The notes: generated by a model from the letters alone, not told the origin. 64,000 bases of DNA from Pyrenula massariospora (GCA_021030905.1 JAGFMI010000002.1:2418001-2482000); one strand, 5' to 3'; positions 35,101 to 46,805 are shown, numbered from the stretch's first letter. Translations and numbers: made by a program.

Positions 35101-36474
35101 ATGTCTCCATCCTCGCAAGCTCCAGTCCCTCCCAACCACATCCTCATCCTTGGTGCCGGCGTCTTTGGCCTTTCCACCGCCCTTGCACTCCAAGACAATC
35201 CCACCTATGCTAGCACCCGTATCACCCTCCTCGACCAATTCTCTCCTTCTCCTTCTATTGATACAACACCCGATCCCAACCCCTCCGCCTCCTCGATAGA
35301 CATCTCTCGCATCGTCCGCTCTGACTACGCCAATCCCGCCTACACCCGCCTCGCGCTCTCCGCGCAACGGCTCTGGCGACACACCGACTGGGGCGGCGCG
35401 GGACGCTATCACGAGACCGGCTTCATCCTCACCACCCACCCATCGAAGGAAGACTACGTCCGCCTCTGCCTCTCCAACGTGCGACAACTCGCCTCCACCC
35501 ACCCCGACGAGATCGGGCCCGTTCATGAACTCCACGATGCTTCCGAAATCTCCGCCCTCGCGGGCTTCGCGAGCGGAGAGTGGGGCTACCTCAACCGCTC
35601 CAGCGGCTGGGCCGACGCCGAAGCCGCGGTCCGCTGGGCCCTCTCCCAACTCGACCGCTCCCGCATCGACCTCCGCCGCGCCACCGTCTCGCGCCTCCTC
35701 TTCAGCACCGACCCCACGAACCCTCGCGTCACCGGCGCGCAGCTCTCAGACGGCACCACCCTCTCCGCCGACCTCACAATCCTCGCCACCGGCGCCTGGA
35801 CACCAACCCTCCTCGACCTACGCGGCCGCGCCAACGCCACGGGCCAGATCCTCGGCTACATCCCCCTCTCACCAGCGGAAGAGTCGCACCTAAAATCCGC
35901 CCCCGTCCTGATGAACATGTCGCGCGGCCTCTTCGTGCTCCCGCCCTGGCGCGGCATGCTCAAAGTCGCCCGCCACGGCTACGGCTACCGCAACCCGCGC
36001 CGCATCCGCATCCCCACCCCCGCGTCCGACAGCGGAGAAGAAATCTCCGTCTCGGTGCCCGAAGTGGGCATCCCCGTGCCCCCCGAGGGCCAGGCCGCGA
36101 TGCGCGACTTCCTGCGCGAGCTCTTCCCCGCCGGCTCGGCGTTACAGGAGATTGCGGAGAGGCCGTTTGTTAAGACGCGCGTGTGCTGGTACACGGACAC
36201 GCCGAGGGGGGATTTTATCGTGGATTTCCATCCGAGGTTTGGGAGGAGCTTGCTGGTTGCGACGGGGGGGAGCGGGCATGCGTTCAAGTTCTTTCCCGTG
36301 TTGGGGGGGAAGGTGGTGGAGAGGATGGAGGGGAGATTGGAAAAGGAGTATGCGGAGCTGTGGCGGTGGGGGGAGAGGGGCGCGGAGGGGGAGGGGTGGG
36401 AGGCCGAGGATGGGAGTCGGAGTGGGAGGCGGGGGATGGTGTTGGCGGAGGAGATGGAGGGTGTGGAAAGATAA
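35101..36474 (+). CDS. FAD-dependent oxidase, fructosyl-amino-acid / sarcosine oxidase (MSOX) family
   Basis: Single-exon, 457 aa. The Rossmann motif HILILGAGVFGLSTALAL at about residues 13-30 is followed by an unusually long acidic/Ser-rich insert, then SSIDISRIVRSDYANPAY, typical of fungal fructosamine, saccharopine and sarcosine oxidases. ADLTILATGAWTPTL is the second dinucleotide-binding region. TRVCWYTDTPRGDFIVDFHP contains C362 at the position of the covalent FAD cysteine, and VATGGSGHAFKFFPVLG closes the domain. Likely oxidises a secondary amine such as an Amadori product, giving H2O2; the exact substrate is unclear. There is no obvious C-terminal peroxisomal SKL (ends GVER). Strong C-to-G codon switch near 36150. 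Convergent with the next gene, 89 bp between stops. Confidence 0.9.
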   Translation: MSPSSQAPVPPNHILILGAGVFGLSTALALQDNPTYASTRITLLDQFSPSPSIDTTPDPNPSASSIDISRIVRSDYANPAYTRLALSAQRLWRHTDWGGAGRYHETGFILTTHPSKEDYVRLCLSNVRQLASTHPDEIGPVHELHDASEISALAGFASGEWGYLNRSSGWADAEAAVRWALSQLDRSRIDLRRATVSRLLFSTDPTNPRVTGAQLSDGTTLSADLTILATGAWTPTLLDLRGRANATGQILGYIPLSPAEESHLKSAPVLMNMSRGLFVLPPWRGMLKVARHGYGYRNPRRIRIPTPASDSGEEISVSVPEVGIPVPPEGQAAMRDFLRELFPAGSALQEIAERPFVKTRVCWYTDTPRGDFIVDFHPRFGRSLLVATGGSGHAFKFFPVLGGKVVERMEGRLEKEYAELWRWGERGAEGEGWEAEDGSRSGRRGMVLAEEMEGVER

Positions 36475-36563
36475 AGCTCTTGGCAGAAATAGTCCGCTTC
36501 ATGAAACGCCGTGCGGTTGATATCAACCACGCACTCCAACGGGATGCCCACTCCGTACCCGCC

Positions 36564-37650
36564 TCACGATCCACCGCTCCAACCCCCTCCCCCCTCATCC
36601 CCACCACTCCCACCGCCCATCCCGCAAGCCCCTGCCTTCCCAATCACCACCTCCCCCATCTCCCCCCCATAGCAATCCCACCCCGTCACCACCCACCGCA
36701 CATTCTCCACGCCAAACGTCTTCTTCAACTCCGGCAGCAGGTCCGTGTCGAGATCGGCCGCGAGGAAGGGGAGCCGCGTCTCCACGTTCGCCCAAGTGAA
36801 GTTGCGGATGTACTGGGCCGCGGTGCGGGTGCGGGTGTGCTCGGAGTTGCGGCGGCTGGAGAGGTGGGAGTGCTGGATCGGGGAGTGTTAGTCGGAGAAG
36901 AGATAGAGAGAGATGCGGATCCGCTACGCTGAAAACGGAGAAAGATAGGCATGTAGTGAACGAAGAGTCGAAGGGAAAAATGCGACATGCATAAGTCAAG
37001 GGGTACTGGTGATGACAATGAACCGCGGATTGCCGCTGTCCACTCACCAGCGCTTCAGCCCACCCCCCTTGCGGCGACTCGAACATCCTCAGCGGCAACT
37101 TCACAGTCAACACCCGCAGCCGCGTGCAGAACTTGGGCAGGTACCGCTGCAGGTCCGAGCTCGGGTTTAGATCCGTGCCCCCCTTCCAGTTCGGCCGGAC
37201 GTCGAGCTCGATCCGACTGATCCTCCCTTTGACGCTCTGTGGGAGGCATTTGATCGTGTACCACGCAGCCCAGATGTCGGGGATAGAGAACTTTGTCGTC
37301 GTGTACAGGAGATGCATGAGCTCGGCCCGAAGGAGGCGCGAGATGTTGAAGTCGGAGAAGTAGAAGGGCAGCACGGAGACGAGCGGGGGCGGGGTGAAGT
37401 ACTGCAGGCGGGCCCAGGAGCGGTGGGGGGAGCAGATGGAGCCGGACTGGAGGCGCCACGTGGCGCGGCTGACCGTGACGTCGAGGACAGAGACGGTGAG
37501 TTGGAGGGCGGGCGGGATTAAGGCGAGGGAGAGGATGTGCTGGCGGAGTTCGGCGGGGAGGCTGCTGAGGTGGTCGATCGGGGCGGGAGCAGAGGTGGAA
37601 AGCGTGGTCTCGGAGGTTGGGTTGGGAGGAGCGGTCAAGGGTTTACTCAT
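36564..37650 (-). CDS. Hypothetical protein with F-box-like N-terminal motif
   Basis: Model complement(join(36564..36872,37048..37650)), 303 aa; 175-nt intron (GTGAGT...CCAG). The N-terminus has IDHLSSLPAELRQHILSLAL, matching the F-box/2EXR-like LPxELRxxI pattern of many fungal hypotheticals. Later segments (YFSDFNISRLLRAELMHLLYTTTKFSI and TRLRVLTVKLPL) resemble the conserved core of large uncharacterised fungal families that detect a small domain then map a residue patch. No catalytic motif is seen. The C-terminus is Gly-rich (GMGGGSGGDEGGGGWSGGS). Substrate-adaptor function is only a possibility. The exon 2 frame is supported by restored reading frame and an aromatic-rich conserved-looking block (QYIRNFTWANVETRLPFL). 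Confidence 0.7.
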
Positions 37651-38944
37651 GACGAGGATGACTGCTTATATATGGGTTGAAAAATGCTGACACCAAGACA
37701 CGGCGGAAAAAAGTTTCAGGGCTCGCAGTTTTTGAAGAGAATCTAGTAAATACATCGAACATGAAGGCGTGAATCTTTCAAGAACGTGCTTTCTCGGTTT
37801 GCGATGCTAGCAGTCTTGCATACGCTCGACGTCTTCTGCCGGCTTCGAAGAGCATTAACTCTCCTCGTCAAGTCTAAGACCCTCGACATACAAGACCAAA
37901 AGGCTGAAGAAAGAAGTTAGACTGCTCCAGCGTGTTAGAGAAAGCACGAACAGAGATGGAAAGAATGGCACAGGTAGACCGCGGAGGTGACGTGGTGAGA
38001 CTAGGGAAGCCTTTAAAGGTTGGAAGCTGTCGTAGGAGATTGAATCAAAACACTGCATCGGAAGGAAATTGAAGAACGGGAAAATACAAGACATTGTAGT
38101 CATGTCCGGTGCTCCATGGTGGCCTGGAACGAGGTGGGACATATGCGGCGTTCGTATGACCCTTCACAGGCGCTCGGAACAAACGGAGCCGACGCATCTA
38201 ATCTCGCCTCTACCCTCCAATTCCGCCTAAATGCATGCAGAAGACATAACAATTTATACAACCTGGGATCGATCACGTCCGCTTAAAATGTACAAAACAG
38301 CGCCACAAGACAGTGAATTTTTTTGCACGGAATTGTATTACTATCGAGAGTGTCAAATCAACATCGACCCGCTGAGCATTTCGGCACGCAGGTCGATGCC
38401 GATTAAATCCCCCAGTCCATGCCCTCTAGGACTTTTGCACGAGCTCACGCAAGCCCAAAACATCAGCAGCAGCACCTCTCGTCCACCCAAAACCATCATC
38501 ACAAGGCTAGCTAGACTAGCATATAACAGTCTATCATCCGAGAACTGCCAGACGCATTGTGCGCCGTCGAAGATAAAAAAAGAAGAAATGCCGACCCATC
38601 GAAATCAATTTGATCCGCTGCACCGAACGACCTGCGCACCGTGACTGGGCCCGTGAGCCATCAGTTGAATGCGTCTTTCTAATGATAAAAGCCGTCCACA
38701 CTCGAGAATTTTGGTGGACTGCCCTTGACCTCTTGTTGAAACAGAATTAAAAAATCGCTAGATGAACGCCGTGTGTATGCTGTACGTCAAACATTCGTAA
38801 ATGAGTGCCATGAGAAATGCGGAAGGCCAATGCCTGAGGGATGTATCCCGCGGCGGATGGCTCAACGCTCCTTAATGGGGTAAAAGTGTTGGTGGTGTTA
38901 CAAGCGGAGAACCTGGAGAAAGGATTGGATAGGCACATAACCGT
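37651..38944. other. Intergenic region, no gene seen
   Basis: 1.3 kb between the start of the F-box-like gene and the 3' end of the TBP gene. Open frames (for example 37855-38142 minus and 38231-38644 plus) have no family resemblance. It should contain the F-box-like gene promoter and the TBP 3' UTR. Confidence 0.5.
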
Positions 38945-39886
38945 TTAGACCTTTCGGAAGTCTTTGCAAGGTCAGTCATGAGAGTCATCAGTCACGGCGG
39001 GTATCACACACCTGAGAGGGTCGGGTAGATCTGCTCAAAAGCCTTGTATATCTCTTCCCGAACCTTGGCGCCAGTCAGGACGATCTTGCCGCTGACGAAG
39101 ATGAGCAACACAATCTTGGGTGCCATCATGCGGTAGATAAGACCGGGGAAAAGCTCCGGCTCATAGGAGCTGAAGTGATGATGCTTGCTAGCGAGACCTT
39201 CGAGACGGATGGGAAACTTGATGTCGCAAGAGCCGACGATGTTCTGGATCTTGAAGTCGGTGAACTTGGCGTTGAAGCCGAGCTTCTGGATAATGCGCGC
39301 ATATTTGCGCGAGGCCAGCTTAGAATCATCTTCCGACTTGGCACCCGTGACGACCATCTTGCCCGAGGCAAAGATCAGAGCCGTGGTCTTGGGGTCGCGA
39401 ATGCGCATAATGACGGCAGCGAAACGCTGGAACGTATTAGCGACAACAGAGCGCTGCTGTCAACAGAGCGACCTACCTTGGGATTGTATTCTGCGTTGCG
39501 AGCATGCAGAGCGATCGTCTTCAGATCTAAGCGACAATCGAGGTTGACGGTAGCGACGATGTTTCTTCGTCATACATTTAAGCCTATGAAGCCAAGCAAG
39601 GCAACAAGGGGCACACTCACTGTAACGTTGGAATGATACCACTAACCCCTTGTCCAGCGCCAGGCGTCGCAGCAGGAGTGGCGGGGGTCACCCCGTTGCC
39701 GGTAAAGGAGGCATTTCCTCCTGGCTGCTGACCGTTCACATTTCCGTTCGCGCCAGTATGGTTTCCATCTTTTTCAGTGGAAGGCGGTGTCAGTTCTCCA
39801 GCGCCACCTGGGTATGACAGAGAGGCTGGAGAGGTGAAGGCTTTGGCCTGTTGTGCGTTGGACGGGTGCGTGGTAAGCGAATCCAT
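38945..39886 (-). CDS. TATA-binding protein (TBP, TFIID subunit)
   Basis: General transcription factor that binds the TATA box for RNA polymerases I-III. Model complement(join(38945..38961,39012..39426,39477..39564,39621..39886)), 261 aa; introns of 50, 50 and 56 nt. The divergent N-terminus starts [13 protein letters not shown] and contains [20 protein letters not shown], like other filamentous ascomycete TBPs. The saddle domain is highly conserved: [60 protein letters not shown], then repeat 2 with [20 protein letters not shown]. The last exon is only 17 nt and supplies the end of YPTLSDFRKV, matching the FRK-type terminus of fungal TBPs. The start at 39886 is chosen over an upstream in-frame codon because it gives the conserved N-terminus. 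Confidence 0.97.
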
Positions 39887-40427
39887 CGTCGATGTGAGCG
39901 AGGCTCGAGCTTGTGCGTGCAAAGCAACGGTGCCCTCTTGCGCGAATGAACAGTGGCAATCTGTAGATGCGACGCGAGTCAGACGAAGTTTCAAGGTGGT
40001 CCAGTTGCACAAAGAGTGAGGCGATGACAGCGCAAGCAGTGAAGCTTGTCGGAGGGATCGATCAAGGGTTTTCAGTAGTGTATTGATTGATGACGTCGCA
40101 CGATGGAGCGCACCGCCGACAATGAAGGATGAAACTAAGGTGAAGAGTCGTACCGTTTGTGGGAGATGAACAAGTTAATGTCTCCCCTACAGTAATCTTC
40201 TCTCTTGTAGCGACAGCCCGTCCTACCAACGCGAGGCCTTGCAGATAGTGGTGAGAGAATGTCAGAGGTCAAGGCAGTGCCAGAATGCCTCGATCGTGAT
40301 GATGGTTTTTTGATGGGAGACGAGAGGCACTGGTATGGTGACCCGATGCGCCGCGACACGGCGAGCTCAAATCCGAAAGGGAAAGAAAAGTATGGAATTG
40401 TCTATTCTAGCTAGGGCGGTAGAGAAA

Positions 40428-40460
40428 GAAAGCGCGACGAAAGCGCGACGAAAGCGCGAG
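40428..40460. repeat. Triple 11-bp repeat upstream of the TBP gene
   Basis: Three consecutive copies of GAAAGCGCGAC at 40428, 40439 and 40450; the last base of the third copy is G. It lies 542-574 bp upstream of the TBP ATG. Each unit carries a GCGCG core. A cis-regulatory role is possible but unproven. Confidence 0.8.
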
Positions 40461-40619
40461 ATCTCGTAGGAAGGTTAGCAGAGCGCTCTCGGATATGGCG
40501 ATGGGATGATGGCGGGGGAGGCGGGATTAGAGCAGGTGGGGGGCGGGGTGAGAAATTCCTGCTGTGCGCTGACGCCAAGGCTGAGGAAAGGAGAGAAAGC
40601 GAAGGGGGGAGCCGCCCTC

Positions 40620-40625
40620 TTTATA
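40620..40625 (-). promoter_or_regulatory. Candidate TATA box of the TBP gene
   Basis: On the minus strand this reads GGGGTATAAAGAGGG. It is about 735 bp upstream of the TBP ATG, so it would imply a long 5' UTR or a leader intron. The 11-bp triple repeat lies between it and the start codon. Weak on its own. Confidence 0.35.
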
Positions 40626-42023
40626 CCCCGACGCCCGGCCGCCCCAGCCCCACCAGACGTGCTCAGGCGGCGTCACTTTTGCGCACCACCGACCCGCGCT
40701 AGCCCTCACCACGCCCGCGATCACCCAATTACCACGCGTCGTGCAAGGGCACCTGGGCCGTTTGCGGGCTGAAAGTCTGCCCCGTCCCCCGCCGCTTTTG
40801 TGCAGGGGGAAAAGCAAAAAAAAGGAGTCATTCGAGACAGTTTCGACCCCCAGACTGCAATTATGGCACATTTGTCCTCTTCGTCGGGCTGCAAGATGGA
40901 CACCATGACGAGGCGATGCTATTCCGAGAAACCAGACGAGACCGAGCTAGTCGGCGACAAAGAGTTGTCGATCATAAATCGCGCACGCGAAAAACTAAGG
41001 TGCGCACAGCCTGATCTTTCGGTGGGAGCAAAAAGGCTGCGCAGCGCTCCGTAGCGGCCCTCTGCGACACCAGTGACACCACTTGCCGCACCAGCGCTTA
41101 CCGCTCTCCCACGTATCACCATCCAACAAGACCGTCGCTTTTAATGCACACCATCGGCTTCAACGAAGAGACGGTTTTCACGCACAGCCTTGCTTACTTT
41201 CATCACCCATGGTCGCGTCTGCACGTCTAAATCAATATTTCTCTACCAACGACCCCAAACCCTTTCTGATAGCGGTATCATGTAGAAGTAGAACATGATT
41301 TCTCGCTGCTCCCGCTCTCTCTTGCTCTTCTTCATCGCAAGCATGTTGACAACTATTGCCTTTTCTCGGCGAGAACAGTCAATCTAAGCAGCAATATGCA
41401 ACTTGCACTTACACAACATGGAAAGTCTAATTTATTTTCATTCGTTAAGCATCATGTCTAGGACCCTGCTCCCGGATTTCCGTCTTTGCCTTATTACAGG
41501 AACAGCCTTGCGCTCTTCTCTGATTCGTATACTCTCTTCATTTTGGTTCGTGATCTAGGCTCCTATTGGAAAAATCGAGACAGCTATTAGTCGCTGCACA
41601 TCTCATGGAGTGGAAGATGGAAACGTCACGTGCTAGCAGAGTGTTTATAGAGCGCTCGTGATTGAGCGCAAGATATCATGCTCCCTCAACCGGATCACCC
41701 GATGACAGTTATCGGCAGCGAATTTATTTTCACAAAGACCTTTCACTCACAACTTCGCTGAATTCTTTCCATTTCACGTCCTTGTTCCACGCCATGTCCC
41801 TTGTTCAAAGAATTCTGCAAACATACAATGATCCGAAGGCAACCGTTGCGCCATTTCTATCATATTTTCACCCGATAGCCAATGTCTCTCGAGCTAGTAG
41901 TCCTCGACCTGACCATTACTTGCTCAGGACTCAAGCAACACAAAAGGTACCAGATCAAGAATAACATCCCCTCCAATCCCCAATACTGAATATTGCCACT
42001 TTACCTACCAGCAACTTAAGAAT

Positions 42024-42245
42024 ATGTGTCAAACGATCGAACTTCGTTGTGACATGACAAATCGATACCTCGGGTCCAAGGAAAAGCCTTGTGCGAAACC
42101 CTCCGAGCATCGCGAGACCCAGATAGTCAGAACCAAGAAGACTTGCCGGGGATGCAAGGCCTTCATGGATCAGCACTCGGGAAATGCCATCTATCAAGAG
42201 GACCTGATGGCGGTTTGTGATGGCGGACCAGAGCCCTTGTGGTAA
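42024..42245 (+). CDS. Small cysteine-containing hypothetical protein
   Basis: 73-codon ATG frame. It begins MCQTIELRCD and contains KEKPCAKPSEH and KKTCRGCKAF. The MC-xx-I start and spaced C, PC and CxxC elements are reminiscent of small cytosolic Cys-rich fungal hypotheticals, but the match is loose. There is no signal peptide. It could be a chance frame in the permease upstream region. Confidence 0.3.
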   Translation: MCQTIELRCDMTNRYLGSKEKPCAKPSEHRETQIVRTKKTCRGCKAFMDQHSGNAIYQEDLMAVCDGGPEPLW

Positions 42246-42904
42246 CCCTGATGAGGACGGGAAAGTCCTCTCTGATACTGTAATGATATTTGTATTACTA
42301 TAATATCAAAGCTATCATAATGTATGACACTGCCATCCTACCTATCTGTGACGTCTTTGATAGGGTTGTTTCAGCAATGAAGAAGGAATTGAGTCTTCAA
42401 AATCGTAGATAGTACTGCGTCAATGAATATCTTCGATGCAAGATCCCGTTGTGGCTTTGATCTAGAACCCCCGTCGTGACAGGAGCCACGCGAGCGCGTC
42501 AGTGAGGCGAGTCAGGCGCGAAGCTGTGCTCTCCACAACCCCGCCGATTCCCTGGAGCCCACCCGCGACCGCGTCTCTTTACCAACTTCGGCATGACTCG
42601 TAGCCTTTGGCTCCACTACGAGCTTCCAGCCCCTCGGCAGCCTATCGTTTATCTTCCTTATCTTCTCACTTGATTTTGGTCATGGAGCTTAGAAAAGCTC
42701 GAGGCTACCGCGGGCCCACTACTTCTCCCTGGCTACGCTGTAGAGCTTTCTCACGTCTCGATTTGACAGGCGAATGAGGTTGCGACAGCTTATGCTATCC
42801 AGCATCTTGAATGAAAAAGTCCGAGAAGCATCCCCCAGAGCCACCCCTCAAGCCTCGCCATCCACGTGTGATACGACAGAAGCCTGAAATTGCGCCCGCC
42901 GGTC

Positions 42905-44671
42905 ATGGACGGTTTGCCAGAGGGCTCGGCCATCCGCCGCAAGTCCCAAGATGAAGGGCGTCTGGCAGAACTTGGTTACAAGCAAGAGCTGCGGCGAGAC
43001 TGGTCCCTGATGCACAACTTTGGCGTGTCGTTCTCCATCATCGTCAGATCTCTACACCAAAATCTACGTCTTCTGCCACCAGGCTAATGCTGTCCAGAGC
43101 GTCATCACCGGCATCACCACGCTCTTCACCTACGGTCTCAATGCCGGCGGACCGGCGGTGATGAGCGTTGGCTGGATCATCGTCTCCTTCTTCACCATGT
43201 TCGTCGGCATGGCCATGGCGGAGATCGTCTCGGCCATCCCGACCTCGGGAGGGCCATACTTCTGGGCCTTCTCCCTGGCGCCCAAGAAGCACGCCGCCTT
43301 CTTCTCATGGGTCACCGGCTGGTTCAATTTCTTGGGCCAGGTCGCGGTCACGACGGGCATCACCTTTGGCATGGCCGGGCTGGTCGCCACCACGGCGTCC
43401 GTCAAGGGCTTCGAAACGACCGCGGCCAGGACCTTGGGCATCTACGCCGCGCTCCTCTTCTCCCATGCCATGGTCAATACATTCGGTGTCCACATTCTGC
43501 GCTATCTCAACAACACCTCCATCGTCCTTCACAGCTTGGGGGTCTTCTCATTTGCGGTGGCGGTCTTGGCCAAAGCTCCGAAGCACCAGTCGGCGCAGTT
43601 TGTCTTTTCCAAGTTTTACGACGGAACGGGAGACCCCGGCTGGAGCGTACGAGCCTCTCCAGCCTACGTTGCCTGTATCGGCATCCTTCTCGCTCAATAC
43701 ACCATCACAGGTGAGATAATAGTTATCGGTCAGATTTTTTTAAAACATCCTAACCTAAACTCATGATAGGATTTGACGCGTCGGCGCACCTCAGCGAAGA
43801 GACTCAGAAAGCATCGTGGTCAGCCCCGATTGGCGTCCTAATGTCTGTGGGTTGTTCCGCCGTCTTTGGCTTTTTCCTCCTGCTCTCACTCTTGTTTTCC
43901 ATCCAAAACTTTGACCATACGCTCGATGGAGATTACCAACAGCCAGTCCTCCAGATTCTGGTTGACATATTCGGAGAGGACGGTGCGATTGTCCTGATGA
44001 CGTTGCTTTTGCTCTGTGTCTGGCACTGCGGGCTGTTCAGCATGACGTCGAACAGTCGCATGATGTTTGCGTTCAGTCGCGACCGGGGCATCCCCCGCTG
44101 GTTCGCCCACGTCGATAAACGTTTCCGCAGTCCGATCAGAACAATCTGGCTCGCGGCGACACTGTCCTTTCTCCTGGCGGTGCCGAGCCTCGGATCGTCC
44201 GTCGCCTTCACGGCGGCAACGTCGATCGCGACCATCGGTCTCTACCTGTCCTACGGATTCCCCATCCTCATCGGCCTCATCTGGCCGCGCAACTTCAAAA
44301 AGGGCCCGTTCGACCTGGGCTGGTTCTCCCGCATCGTCGCACTGGTGGCCGTCCTGTGGATCTCGTTCATTACGATCGTCTTCTGCCTTCCTGAAGCCAA
44401 CCCGGTTAATTCTCAAACGTTGAACTACACCCCCGTCGCGGTCGGAATCGTGGCTTTCTGGGCGCTAGGATCCTGGTTCCTATCCGCCAGGAGGTGGTTT
44501 ACGGGACCGATTCGGCAGATTGAAGCAGAGGCAGCAGGGATCAACGTAGACGATCCAGGGGCGATGGAAGAGGCAGAACGGGAAGGGAAGGTGCCCAGTG
44601 CTCTGGAAAAGCAAGCAGAGGCAGACGGATCTGGGGAGAAGAGTGTACTGGCCGAACTAGCGGGCCAATAA
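42905..44671 (+). CDS. Amino acid/GABA/choline-type permease (APC superfamily)
   Basis: Plasma-membrane transporter of the Uga4/Hnm1-like ACT family. Model join(42905..43042,43098..43710,43770..44671), 550 aa; introns 55 and 59 nt. Exon 1 ends with the family's N-terminal signature LGYKQELRRDWSLMHNFGVSFSII, joined to SVITGITTLFTYGLNAGGPAVMSVGW in exon 2. Other signatures are EIVSAIPTSGGPYFW, the ITGFDASAHLSEET motif formed across intron 2, and SNSRMMFAFSRDRGIPRWF. About 12 hydrophobic helices can be seen. Whether it carries GABA, choline or another amine cannot be decided. The start at 42905 is the first in-frame ATG; an upstream ATG at 42811 is in another frame. Confidence 0.92.
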
Positions 44672-45152
44672 GGCCGCCTGATTCATATTACGGCCATTTT
44701 ATTTGCTTGAAATATAACTGGGAACTTGTGAAACATATGCTGAAGATATGCTCCAGTCTGCAAAGCGTATCCCGACAGCGCGACCCTTGCTGATGGACCG
44801 GGACGGTGCAAGAGCAGGGTTCCCACGTCCAGGGCGTCTGGTTGTCGTTCGAATACCGACCGTCCCGTCGTGGAGGAGGATTGCTTTGTATATGTAGGCT
44901 CAACAATTTGCCCCTGCAGGCCGGTTTGACACGAGTCTGGCGTGTCCACGTGACTTCAAGATTTGCACCGGGTCACGTTCCCCACAAAACCTGGCGCGCC
45001 ATATCCGGCTTAGCGTCTTGTTCGCCTCACTTTCAAAAGCGTCGGCACGCCCAGTATTTTTGCCGCAACCTCCATCCCAGCGGACCCAAACCCTCGTCCG
45101 CGATCGCTATCCTTACTCCTCGGCATCCATCAAGCTTATTGCTGACGGCGAG
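44672..45152. other. Intergenic region upstream of the SR-protein gene
   Basis: 481 bp; contains the permease 3' UTR and the SR-protein promoter and leader. A GTTCGAATAC string near 44848 was examined as a tRNA T-loop and rejected. Nothing else seen. Confidence 0.5.
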
Positions 45153-46805
45153 ATGTCTGAGGTCTCTGGCACGAGGCTGTATCTGGGCAACTTGCCGCGC
45201 AACGGTATGCTAAGTTTACGTCCTCCCGAACCCGCGTCTGGCTATCAACGCTGGCATCACAACCTGGATATCTAGCCATCGCCCACACTGGATCCCTTTT
45301 TGCGGACGACGTTTGATCCTGGGCTCTGCTGATTCGCTCCGTGTCACCAGTTACCAAGCAGGAGATTGAGGACCATTTCAACACCCATGGCGCCGGCAAA
45401 ATCACAGAGGTCAAACTCATGAATGGCTTCGGCTTCATCGAGTACGAAGATCCCATGGACGCCAGAGATGTCGTTCCAGGTGAGACCCCCGTCCATCAAC
45501 CCCGCCGATACATCGTTGACCCGTGTCTGTTTAGCTTTTCGTGTGTTGCCTATCAACCTTCACTTCCCCTTCACCTCCTAACCGAACCGACAGATGGCAG
45601 TGATTTCAAAGGTGAACGCCTGACCGTCCAGTTTGCGCGAGGACCACGACATAAAGAGCCGTACAATGGAGGCCCTCCAGACCGTCAAGCGCCACCCCGT
45701 CCCCGGCGCACCGTCTACCGGATGTCCATCACTGGTCTCCCGACCGAAACAAGCTGGCAGGTTAGCTGATGCCTTTTCGTTCCATTTTACTTATCCGCTG
45801 GGCCTGGTTTTTGCGACCGCTTACCGTCCCATGTGATTTTCCTGCTGGAGATGGGAACTTTCATTTTCCGTATCGTGGATTCAAGGTCTACCATATGTGG
45901 AGGTGTTCCAATCCGAGACTGTCAAAGGACTCTGTCACCCACATCGGACGCTCTCCAGCTTTCCTCTTCTCTTTTGCTGTCTTTTCCCCGTCAAGTTTCC
46001 AGTGAACAAGGACCAGACCCGTGTTGGGATTACCACGCATCTCCGGGTGAACGGCAGGGTCTACAGAACCTTGCGAATGCTTACCAATAGATTGCGGGAT
46101 CTTGTTTCATGTTCTCCTCCCGCAGAACTGCTTACCACGCCTCTAGGATCTGAAAGATTTTGCACGACAATCTGGCCTGGATGTCGTCTATTCCGAGACG
46201 GGTCGTGACCGTGACGGCAAAGGGTGAGGCCGACGACTATCCATGATGGTAAATCAATTTCACTGATCCAGTCCAGCTTTGTTGAATTTGAGAGCGCTTC
46301 CGACCTCAAGACGGCCGTCGAGAAGCTTGACAACCGCGAGTTCAAGAACTCCACTGTGAGATGTGTCGCCGACGTATGAGACCCGTGAACCTTTTTCCTT
46401 CGCTAAACTAATGCCGGCCAGATCCAAGATGAACGTCCTGGTCGTGATCCATACCGTTCTCGAACGCCTCCTCGTCGTGGATACGGGCCACCTGCGGATG
46501 ACTATGATCGTCGTGGTCCACCCCGGGGTTACAGTCCACGTGGCGCCTATCGGGAACGCTCGCCTATGGGTCGCCGTGACTATTATGAGGACCGTGGCTA
46601 TGGCCGACGTACTCCTCCTCGTGTACATGACTATCCGCCTCCACCACGACGCCCTTACGATGATCCATATGACACTAGGGGTCCACCTCCCCCACGTCAC
46701 GCCTATGATCCCTATGTGAACGGTCGCGACTATGGACGGCCAAGGTCGCCGCCTCCTCCACCACGGGCAGGATATTCGGACTATGAACGCCGACCGTACT
46801 GGTGA
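45153..46805 (+). CDS. SR-type splicing factor with two RRMs and an RS/RGY tail
   Basis: Nuclear splicing regulator like S. pombe Srp2 and animal two-RRM SR proteins. Model join(45153..45204,45351..45479,45594..45760,46147..46223,46277..46373,46422..46805), 301 aa; introns 146, 114, 386, 53 and 48 nt. RRM1: TRLYLGNLPRN (RNP2) joined to VTKQEIEDHF and MNGFGFIEYEDPMDARDVVP (RNP1). RRM2 is of the pseudo-RRM type, carrying the SWQDLKD hallmark formed across intron 3, then GKGFVEFESASDLKTAVEKLD. The tail is rich in R, Y, P, D and G with SP and RS dipeptides, ending YSDYERRPYW. Intron 3 is far longer than the rest and gives an in-frame TGA two codons in, so retention would truncate the protein before RRM2. 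Confidence 0.93.

Larger units (their letters stand above)
39887..42904. other. 3.0-kb region between TBP and the permease
   Basis: Holds the TBP promoter and 5' UTR on the left and the permease promoter on the right. Within it are an 11-bp triple repeat (40428-40460), a minus-strand TATAAA (40620-40625) and one weak small ORF (42024-42245), listed separately. The frames around 40500-40900 are GC-rich and unconvincing. Confidence 0.5.
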
